A DNA stretch of 64,000 bases from Agapetus fuscipes (lineage: Eukaryota; Arthropoda; Insecta; Trichoptera; Glossosomatidae): the NCBI GenBank assembly GCA_951799405.1, contig OX637362.1:13998493-14062492 (forward strand), read 5' to 3'. Positions 45,886 to 57,100 of the stretch are shown in pieces. Both the position numbers and the translations under genes were made by a program. The notes below the pieces were generated by a model, which saw only the letters and a list, made by a program, of their open reading frames with translations, was not told the origin of the DNA and ran no database searches. Position 1 is the first letter of the stretch. Each line of letters begins with the position of its first letter.

Positions 45886-46640
45886 TTACTATAAAGTGTT
45901 CAATGGCAAGGGAATTTGAGTATCATGTAAAATTTATTCTCGGGATACTGTAGGATAAGGGTAAAATTTGGATTTAGCGTAAAAACTAAACAAATACCTA
46001 ACTATTGTAATGTTACAAACGTGTAAATAGGTAGTATAAAAATTAAATAAGATTTTTATACTTAGTAGAATTAACATTCAATCAGTTCTATATGAGAACA
46101 TAATGAGCTGTGATGAAACAAAGGAGATTGTCAAGGATTTTTTTTTAAATAAGACAAAGGAACAGAAAATGACCTCCGTGTTGCAATAGATTATCTACGT
46201 AGTTTTAAAAAAAAATACCAAGATTACTGCCTTTACTTCTCTACATCAATCAATATAAAATATACAGATGGCTATTTTTTCCATAGAAACAAACGTACCA
46301 TGAAACGGAATAATAGGTAAACAATGAAAAAGTGAGACATAAGATACAAACGTCATACGTCAAAAAGATGCATAAACATAAAGGTTGCCTGGAAACTGAT
46401 TATAACAAGACCTTGTTTGTATGAAGAGGACGCCCTAGGACGTACTCTTTTTTTGTGCACAAATCAGCTCAGATGCTCCATCTATATCTTTTATGTTGAT
46501 CGATGGTTCTCTATGACTCATTAAGAAGATAAAAGTTAACATTAATAAGGCACATAACATCAATCCTATCTTATTAAAACATTAATTATTAATTAAGTCC
46601 ATCTCTTCAAAAGCACCCAATAATAAAATAAATAATACGA
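45886..46640. other. Spacer with no recognised feature
   Basis: AT-rich intergenic DNA downstream of PINCH. Nothing was recognised. Confidence 0.45.
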
Positions 46641-46910
46641 CAAAATTTGTATAGCATCTTTTATGACAGTGTGTCACTACTAAGGCGCTTGTCCGTATGA
46701 TTGGACGAAGAGGTGAGTCTTGAGACTTCTTTTAAATGGTCTCTCCATATCCAGTTCCCTCAGTGAGGCGGGAATAGCATCCCATGTCACCCAATAAAAA
46801 CCACAGTAAATATCTTGGCAGAAGAGGAGTGTATATATATTTTTACTTCTTGTCTTCACTAAAAATAAAAATGGAGTCCATACACAGCAAATCCATGGCT
46901 CATTCGCCAC
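46640..46910 (-). repeat. Unclassified dispersed repeat
   Basis: The block TATAGCATCTTTTATGACAG with AAGGCGCTTGTCCGTATGAT and GAGGTGAGTCTTGAG is related to the segments flanking repeat A at 49660-49725 and 49990-50030, so at least two copies exist in the window. The class is unknown. Confidence 0.45.
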
Positions 46911-46919
46911 TCAAAGAGA

Positions 46920-47720
46920 ATTTTCTATGATCTATGGATCTGCTATGGATCAAATGTGTTGTGAATAACAGTGCCTGTACTGGCGAGCAATCCGTACACA
47001 CACATTTTCCTATAAGACAGGCAACATAAGGGAGAAAAGCATTTAACTTTGAAATTATGACTGAAAATTAAAATTTATGGTTTGATTGTTGTTAGAACTT
47101 GTTTTAAAAGTAAAAATATTTATTCTGAAATGTATTTGCCTCTACTCAGTGCCTTTTGTCTAGCAAAGTGTATTAAAAAGTTGTCTAGTCTACTAACATG
47201 TTAGGTGCATCACATGTCTACACATTTTATATGGGCACAATCCCTTTTTTGTAAGTGCAAAAAATATGCCGTGGAAAGGTATTATACCCTTGTAGGTAAT
47301 ATTATTTTATCTTTTAACAAAATACATTATCTTTTCAATATTGAAAGACAACACAGAGGAGGATGGACTAAGGAGAGAAAACCAGTATAAAAAGCAATGG
47401 TGATCGTTGATTATCAGTGAGTCCCACGACTATAGTTTGCTGTACAAATGCTGCTCGTAGCGCCTAAGAAAAAGCGGAAACAGCTGATCTTTGTTATTAT
47501 CGCGTGGAATAATAAGGGAGCAACATTTTTTGGCAGATAATAAGTTTGTTCTTGTCAACAATACTAACAAATTTTAGAGAAAAAATAGGAAGCTATCAAT
47601 CGAGACTGTCCAGTGTACTCAATAAAAAATAATTGAAAGAATGATTGCATTGCAATAATTCTGATTGTCAAACATTTTATATCTATACTTAGTTTATCAT
47701 AAAAAAGAGGGTTTACTGAA
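46920..47720. other. Spacer with no recognised feature
   Basis: This lies downstream of PINCH. No motif or repeat family was recognised. Confidence 0.4.
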
Positions 47721-47727
47721 AATTTTG

Positions 47728-47902
47728 ACCGGTTCCTAGTCCAGTGGTAACACTTCGGACTCGTGAATCGAAGGCTGTGATAAATACATTTATATTTTCA
47801 AAGTTGCTCTTCGCTGGGTTGAAAATTCACACACCTTTACCAAAGACCGGTCATCAAAAGGTCCATCGAGCCTTACAACAACTGGGTCTTGCTTGAGATT
47901 GA
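47728..47902 (+). repeat. SINE family B, 3' truncated
   Basis: The head GACCGGTTCCTAGTCCAGTG is present. The body stops at CTGGGTCTTGCTTGAGATT. Confidence 0.7.
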
Positions 47903-48175
47903 ATGGAAGGAGACTGATGGGAAAGCCCAGGCTGTGGGGCGAGGATCAGAAGATAGTTGCAGGGGACAAGAGATGTTAAGATGCCCAGCATTGGGAAGTC
48001 AGGGCTCGATTTGGGTTGCAGCGCCCAATCTGAGAGATATTTCATCAGAGAAGGCAATATAAAGACGAGTCTGAATAATCCGATCCATCTGTACTCTATA
48101 GACTGTAAGTTGGGTGTTCAAAAAGGCATCAATCAGCTTCACTGCACGTCTGACTGTAGCACCGTCACAGAGAGC

Positions 48176-51100
48176 TTAGGACACGGATTTCTTGGGTGTA
48201 TTCTCGTGCGCCCTCTTCAGCCGCCGCCTCAGCTCGTTGGGGAAGCGCTCGTAGCAGCGCTTGCACACCGGCTTCTCGTCGCACTCGTAGAACTTGCTCT
48301 TCTGGTTGAGCTTGGTGTCGCACACGGTGCAGGCAAAGTGGTGCATGCACCAGGCCTTGTTCAGCGCCGTGAACACTGTGGAATAAGGGAGGAAACATTA
48401 TATGGAATTCTACGACAAAGGGTACTTGATGTAGCATGGGCGTACCCAGGAAGAGACAGGGGGGGGGGGGGGGGCAGCTTCCCCCCCTGGAGGTAAAAAA
48501 ATACCTAAATCGTTATAAAATTTTCACTTTAAAAATTTAATTTTAAAATTCCAAATTTTGTGAGATAAAAAGCAAAGACCCCACAGCTTAAATTTTCAAT
48601 CACGATTTTAAAGAAGACCGACTGACAAAAAAAGTGTATAAAGGGAATGTAATAGGTAAGCGTGGAATTGAAAGAATGGATTGATCAGATAAGTGAGATT
48701 GCGAATGAATGGAATTTACAGGGTGGAAACAAGAGAAGAGCGTGCATGAAAAGAGTGATGAAACTAGATGAGATGAAAGAAGTATGCAAGGACAGAGTCA
48801 AGTGGAGGCACTTGTGTGGAGGTACTGGCCACCCCTAGAGGAATGGCGGCAGGATACAAGACAAGACAAGGCCTATGTGTGTCACCCGCAGTTAAAGGGT
48901 AAAGCTTATTTGCGATACAGATAAAATAAGAAATAAAATGGACAGTTTACCGTCGCCCACGATGACCTGGTTGCACACGAAGCACAGGTTCCCAAACAGC
49001 AGATGGTAGTGGGTCTCGCAGTAGGCCAGCCCCTTCTTCTCGTAGTGGCGGTGGCCATGGAACGGCTTCTCACACTTGGCGCACACAAAGTGCTGCAACA
49101 TAAACATCACTCCCATACAGTAACATAAATAATAATAATAATCTATAATCTAAGTTGCAAGGATATATTCATTCAAAGCTCTCAGATGTATGCCCACAAA
49201 CAAACACGTGTAGTTTGCGCTTACAAATGCTGATTGTGTACTTACAAATAAAATTCAAGCCTCAAATGAACATAAGCCCCACAACTTTTGCCGACCTTCC
49301 CTGAAACAGGGGTGACACTGGCAAAGTGAACCATTTTTTACAGTATGGGTGGTCAGCCTCATACCAACCTATAAGACAAGGAATTTCTTATTTCATTTGA
49401 AAAATATTCTGAAAAGGCCAATATATTCACAAAACAATATAATATCCCATTTTGATTACCTGTATAGTTTTCTTGCATTTTTTTCTTTAAACGGAATAGT
49501 TGGCTATTAAGACAATGTTTTATACTCGGAATGCTCGTCTAAAAATGTTGTATATCCCGTCACGCAATACTATTATTAATAAATAATACTAATATTAGGA
49601 TGATTTATTAGGTGAGCACTGTTTTTGTGTGTATCACACCTCCAGAGCCCTCTAATAATAATAATAGTACAATATTTTTATAGCGCCTTTTCATGACTCT
49701 TGGTCATCCCAAAGGCACTTGCTCATATCTAATCTAATCTAATCTAATCTAAGCTGCAAAGATATATATCATTTAAGATTTATACTAAATGCATTCCCAC
49801 AAGCAGATATGTATAATTTCGCGCTAACACATGCCGCATGTGGACCTACAATATAAAAACCCAATCTCGAATGAACATAAGCCTTGCAACTCTTGCCGTC
49901 CTTCCCTGAAACAGGGGTGACATTGGCAAAGTGAACCAATTTTTATATTATGGGTGGTCAGCCGCATAACAACCTATAAGGCAAGGAACTCATATGATTG
50001 CGAGAACAGGTGGGTCTTCAACCCCTTTCTAGCTTGAGCTTGGTCGTCGCTGCAGAAAGCACCTATTCTCAAGCAAAACCCAGTTGCTGCAAGGCTGGAT
50101 GGACCTTTAGTGACCGGTCTTTGGTAAAGGTACATGATTTTTTTACCTAGCGAAGAGCATTTTTGAAAATATAAATGTTTTTTTTTTGTGCTCTGCTGGG
50201 ATTCCAACCCACAACCTTCCATTTACAAGTCAGAAGTGTTAACCACTAGACTACGGACTGGTCAATAATAGATAAACAATAATAATTAAAATATACGATA
50301 ATAATATTAATTAAAAACTAAGCTAAGCAATAATAATTAAAATCTATGAGTAGGATAAACAATAAATTAGAAACAGTATAAACCATAACCTAGAACAGTA
50401 ACAGCAAGCAAACGTCACAGATTTATGTGATTTAGATGTTTTTTGAAAACAAGAACAAAATCTTAGATTGCTTTTAACCTAGCAACCGCGTGTCATCCCA
50501 ATTTTTTTGTTCATGGAATTTGTGCTGAGTCCACTGAAGGACTTCAAATTAAGGCACATGTAGAGGTAAGCTTTGCCAGATTACTATACCTGCGCCCCGA
50601 CAATACAACATTGCATAAAACTCGCATTGATTACGTCACTAAAAAATGTATGAAACATACAACGGCACTCCTAGATAGTGAAATCGTTTTCATACTTTTT
50701 CATTATTTACGCAATCGAGGTGACTGTGATCAAAACCATCAATCAGTTGATTCCTTCTGATACTTGCAATCTCAATAGAATATTTATTTTTATTCTTCTT
50801 CTTCTTTTTGTGCCACTTCTATCGAAGATCGGCGATCATTATGGCTATTTTGACTTTGGATGCTGCGGCTCGAAAAAGGGACTTTGTGCTTCTGCCGAAC
50901 CTGTCGCAGGTTTTTCAGCCATGATGCCCTCGGCGTCCCTGAGATCTTTTCCCCTCAATCTTACTCTGTATGATAAGATGAAGGAGATGGTATTTCTCAT
51001 TTCTCAAAATGTGACCGAAGTACATCAGTTTTCTCTACTTCTTAATGGTTGACAGAAGCTCCTTTGTAATTTTATCACAAAGGAATTATTAAAATAAATA

Positions 51101-54100
51101 CGATACAGAATATAAAGTTGTTAAAAAAGATGACTGGATAAAGATGATAAAGATGACTGGATAAAGATGATAAAGATGACTGGATGCTACATTACCTCAA
51201 CGTGCCAGTGTTTCCCCAGCGCAGTGACGACTCTTTCCTCGATGGGCCTCCTGCAGGCGCCACAGATGGGAATCCCCATCTTGTCATGGCAACGGAGGCA
51301 GTACAGCTCGTTCTGATAATCAACAACAAAACATTTTTAAATTAAGTCCAATCAAGTAATAGGTTATATCAGGAGCGGTGCGTCATTGGGGATTATCCCT
51401 ATGTATGAAATAGGAAAAATAAGTATAAAAATAATAAGGGTGGCCAGAGCGTCTGCACAGCTGCCTCCATTTCTTCCTATCCTTACATACCTCTGTCAAT
51501 TCATTCATATCCATCACCTTTTTCATGCATTTTCTTCTTTTACGCTCCCCTTTGTATATCCCATTCTTCCACAATCTCCTCAATCTGATCCCTCCATTCT
51601 TTTCTCGGTCATCTCTTACTTCTTTTTGCTTTCACACTTCCTCTGTATACATAAATTAAAATTTTAATTTTAAAAATCCTTCCGAATAGTAATGATGTGT
51701 AGCTTACCATGTCGTTGGAGGCGTACCCGGGCCGGCTCTTGACTTCCCGCGCGGTGTGGTCCAGCTCCACGTTGCAGGTTGTGCAGGTGAAGTGGTAGCC
51801 GTGGTACACCTCCCCACGGAAGCGCAGAGGCTCGCCGTCAATCACACCACTGCAACCATAAGGAGAGCTCAGCAAGGTAGCCAAGTACACAGTAAATGAA
51901 CCACAGCGAGTAAACCAACTCATAATATTTATAAGATCTTCCTACTCAAACGTACGATAGGACCCGAGGGGTCATAACCAAATGCCCCCATAATAATAAT
52001 CATATTAGGATGATTTATTTAGTGAGCGCTGTTTTTGTGTGTATCACACCTCAAGAGTCCTCTGCGTGCTTGGTCGTCGCTGTAGAAAGCGCCAATTCTC
52101 AAGCAAAACCCAGTTGTTGTAAGGTTGGATGGACCTTTTAGTGACCGGTCTTTGGTAAAGGTTTAAGAATTTTTCAACCCAGCGAAGAACACATTTGGAA
52201 ATATAAATGGTATATTTTGTGCTCCGCCGGGATTCGAATCCACAACCTTCCATTTATGAGTCTGAAATGTAGCCACTGGACTACGGACCGGTCCAAGAAA
52301 TGCCAACAACACGCGGTGTACCTAGCGATCACCTATCCAAGTAGCATCCGCGTTCGCCCATGTTCGGAGACTTTCCGAATACAGCATCCGCCCAATAGTA
52401 TGGGATCCCCTCTCTTTACCTCTCTCGTCCCCCTACCGCACTTAGTGAAGATTCAAACCTTAAATAATTATAGTTTGTGCACTGTATATTTTATCAAAGT
52501 TAAATAAATGAGACATTATTTTTGTTTATATTACTGATTCAAATAAACCGATATTTACATACTTTTTATGCTATTTCACCATAGGGATGATCCCCTCCAT
52601 CCCCTAATGATGCAACGCCACTGCTTCCAGGGTTTAAAGCATCTCGTGGTTGTCAACTTCTATCCACAACCCAAGAGAATGGCAACCAGCAGACAAGGAC
52701 AACAAAGCACTGACTTTACAAGAGGATGGTGACCAGGAGAGACAAGTGACAGCACGGCACTGTTTTTAGAAGACGCTGTCAACTTACTGGCACTTGTGGC
52801 AGACGTAAGCGTTGTGCTGTCCAGCCCTGGCGCGCGCATTGCAAGTGTGGCACAGAGCGCGGTTCATGTAGCGCACGAAGCCTGCGTCAGCCAGCGTGAG
52901 CCCGCAGTCCTCGCAGCCAAAGCAGTTCACGTGCCAGCTGGCGCCCATGGCCTTGATCACGCGCCCAATCACAAACTCCCCTGAAACAATGCAACAATCA
53001 CATGACTGGGTGAGAATAAGAGAAGACAATGCATAAAAGAAGGTGAGTGTAGAGAATGAAAGAAACATGTAAGGATAGAACAGAGATGCTGTGATAAAGT
53101 GGAAAAGGGGGTTGCCAATCGAATTAGCGCAAGTTTGAGTCCCATCATGCCCTATTGATGATAACTTTGACTCTTTCAAGCAGCACTCGAAATGCCATTT
53201 TTTAGACAAGCGCCGGTTCGAGTCCCATGATGCCCTATTGATCATAACTTTGACCCTGATTTAACAGTTGCCATGGGGAAAATAATAATAATAAATAATT
53301 CATTGATATAAAATAAAATATGAATTACTATTTGATGATGTTAATAGATGTTTCTGGCCAGGCAAAAATGTGTTGGTGAATTGCAAAGGGACTGGCCCAC
53401 CATAGGGAAATCGCGTCTAGATACAAGACAAGACAACTTCACTATACTGGTTTTATTTTCATCACCAGGAGGCATCCTTGTTGGACGGCAGACTCAAATG
53501 CAAGGTCCATTGTCAGGTCAGGTCAGATGTCAGTTGTCTAGCTATCATTACCTCGGAATACTGACCAGAAGGTAAGAGTTAATAATGTTTAGGAAAAACT
53601 TACCACACTTTCCGCAGCACGGTGCAAACAAAACATGGAAATCATATTCGCAGTACTTGCGACCCTCAAACTCATAGAACACTCCGTCGGGGAACACACG
53701 GAAGCACTGGGCACACCTACAAAAAAAACAACAGTTTATTTCACATTGATTATTATCATACTGATTTCCTTGACTGATAGGTTGGTATGCGACTGACCAC
53801 CCATACTGTAAAAAATGGTTCACTTTGCCAATGTCAACCCTGCTTCAGGGAAGGTCGGCAAGAGTTGCAGGGCTTATGTTCATTTGAGATTGGGTTTTTT
53901 ATATTGTGGGTCAACATGCGGCATGTGTAAGCGCAAAATTATGCATGTCTGCTTGTGGGAATGCATTTAATATGAATCTCAAATGATACATATCTTTGCA
54001 GCTTAGATTTAGAATCATTGTTCCTTGACTTATAGGTTGGTATGTGGCTGACCACTCATGCTGTAAAATGGTTCACTTTGCCAATGTCACCCCTATTTCA

Positions 54101-57100
54101 GGGAAGGACGGCACGAGTTGCAGGGTGTATGTCCATTTGAGATTTGGTTTTTATGTTGTAGGTTCATATGAGCCATGTGCAAGCGCGAACTTGTACGTGT
54201 CTGGTTGTGAGAATGCATGTAATGTGAATCTCCAATGTAACATATCTTTGCAACTTAGATTAGATTAGTACCACTTCTTATATTATGCCTGTTCAACCTG
54301 GAAACAACCTACATATTGATCCCTTCAAGGTAAAACTGAATAGGTAAGTGATATACTAAGCTAACTTGGGTTTCTCAGATAAATGCGCCTTTAGTCCTAT
54401 TTTCTACGAAAGAAAACAGTACAAACATGTGAAAACCCTGCAGTGTAGAACTCTTTCATAAATATTTCCTTATAATGAGTTCACCTTGATTATGCCGCTA
54501 CAGAATCCCTCTTGGAGGTTGTGGGTTGAAAATGAGTGCACACACTCACACACACACACAAATACACACATACACACACACAAACACACGCACACAGAGT
54601 GACTGGAGACCTATAAGAACAGGCAAGACCTAGTTTAGGCTCCAGCCCTCCAAAATAAAGTTTGTTCAATATATAGTTCAAAATGTATTTCACTTATTAC
54701 AGAATTGTATTGTATTTATCTATAGAAATAAATTATTATTATTATTACTTTCTATGAGAAGTTACTTTGAATAAAAGGTTTCATCCACAATTTCTCAAAT
54801 CAGTGTATCAGAACTTATTCAGTTTTACCTTTTAGGTGGCGATATTATACATGGAACTAAGAGTACCTGTACTCGTACTTAAGAGTATTATGAAAAAACT
54901 CCTACTACGGGTACTGGTGTGTTTCACTATGCCATTTGAGCATGTGGAATAAATTTATTTCCACAGGTAAGGAAGAAACGCCTTTGTAATGACTCGCATA
55001 AAAGGTGATGTGTATATGCTAAGTTTAAGGGTATTAATTATGATACAGGGAAAAATATCCAACGTATTAATCTTTGGAAATATTTCACGTTTCGGTGCTT
55101 TTTTCAAATCCAAAATAAAATAACGGCAAATTTTACTCAGCCTTCACAATAAATGAGTACCAACGCCATCGGGAGCTGGGGAAGACCTGCCCCGTAACCT
55201 AAGCGCTCTTGGGGTGGCTAGTACCACTAAACGACGCTGTATAAAATTGACCAATTATTATTTTCATTATTAAAATAAATAAGTTCCACTCGCCACATGC
55301 CACCCCTTTGCGGAGAACGTAACAAGAAGTTTCACAATTTGTGTAGCTTAGTACTCTACCCAGTGTACACTCCAGACGTACTTCATGATTAGTTATGATA
55401 AGTTTCTGTTGACTTACACAAAGCACTGTGGATGCCACAGCTCTCCGTTGGTGTTGACGATTATGAGAAGTTTTGGTTGACTTACACAAAGCACTGTGGA
55501 TGCCACAGCTCTCCGTTGGTGTTGACGATTATGAGAAGTTTTGGTTGACTTACACAAAGCACTGTGGATGCCACAGCTCTCCGTTGGTGTTGACGATTAT
55601 GAGAAGTTTTGGTTGACTTACACAAAGCACTGTGAATGCCACAGCTCTCCGTTGGTGTTGACGATTATGAGAAGTTTTGGTTGACTTACACAAAGCACTG
55701 TGGATGCCACAGCTCTCCGTTGGTGTTGACGATTATGAGAAGTTTTGGTTGACTTACACAAAGCACTGTGGATGCCACAGCTCTCCGTTGGTGTTGACGA
55801 TTATGAGAAGTTTTGGTTGACTTACACAAAGCACTGTGGATGCCACAGCTCTCCGTTGGTGTTGACGATTATGAGAAGTTTTGGTTGACTTACACAAAGC
55901 ACTGTGGATGCCACAGCTCTCCGTTGGTGTTGACGATTATGAGAAGTTTTGGTTGACTTACACAAAGCACTGTGGATGCCACAGCTCTCCGTTGGTGTTG
56001 ACGATTTTCTCATTGGATTCAAACCCCTCCGCACAGCGAGAACAAAACATGTTGTCCAGCGACATTTCCGATAATCTGACAAACAAACAACAATTATTAA
56101 ACTTTGCGGGCAAACATAAACCTGCGTGGAACGACGGTCCTTAACCAATAACAAAAAAATTGTCAGCCTTTTCTCAAACAATCCGGCTGTGTGTCTTCAC
56201 AATTTTGACAATGTTAATTCATGTACGGGCCTCATACTTCTTTATTGGCGGAAGAATGTAAAAATAAAAATAATATTAGGATGTAACAATTATGCTCCAG
56301 AAGATGCCTTACTAGGCGAAAACATTTGAGCAAAAAAAATCAATGAAAGTGAAATAAAACTTTGTTTTTCTTATTGAATTGATAAAAAATATTAGGATGA
56401 TTTATTTGGTGAGCCCTGCTTTGTGTGAATCACACTTCAAGAGCCCTCTATGAACTTGGTCGTAGCTATAGAAAGCACCAATTCCCAAGCAAGACCCAGT
56501 TTCTGTAAAGTAGGATGGACTTTTGGTGACCGGTTTTTTCTAAAGGTACCTATATGATATTTTGTATTGTTTGTGTATTAACACTGTGAAAATTCATACT
56601 GTTATAGTTTAAAATTTTTTGAGGAATTCAAAAACACTGTTTATTTTCACATGAATATATTTAAAAAGATTACAATCTTTAGAGTAAGTTACTAACGTTT
56701 TCGACCTAGAAGGTCATCATGATGATGACCTTCTAGGTCGAAAACGTTAGTAACTTGATGACCTTCTAGGTCGAAAACGTTAGTAACTTACTCTAAAGAT
56801 TGTAATCTTTTTAAATATATTCATGTGAAAATAAACAGTGTTTTGGAGTACCTATATGAATTTTTCACACACACAGAGAAGAGCATATTTGGAAATATAT
56901 ATGGTATATTTTTTGTGCTCCGCCGGGATTCGAACCCACACCCTTCCATTCGGAAATAGATTAAAAGATAAAATAAGTATTCCAAGCACATTACTAACTT
57001 CAAATAGAATAATAATGATAAGTTTAGTTTATTTACATTGCATTTTATGTAAATATTTCACAGAAATGTTTACAATGGGACATTTACTAACATTACCAAT

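Noticed and set aside
55411..56000. CRISPR-like regular array
   Set aside because: The whole 68-bp unit repeats with no unique spacers, and the sequence is a eukaryotic exon-intron boundary.
55822..56181. Long minus-strand frame over the 68-bp array that could be read as a repeat protein
   Set aside because: It is a shadow of PINCH exon 2 and its duplicated donor. 68 is not a multiple of three, so successive units change frame.
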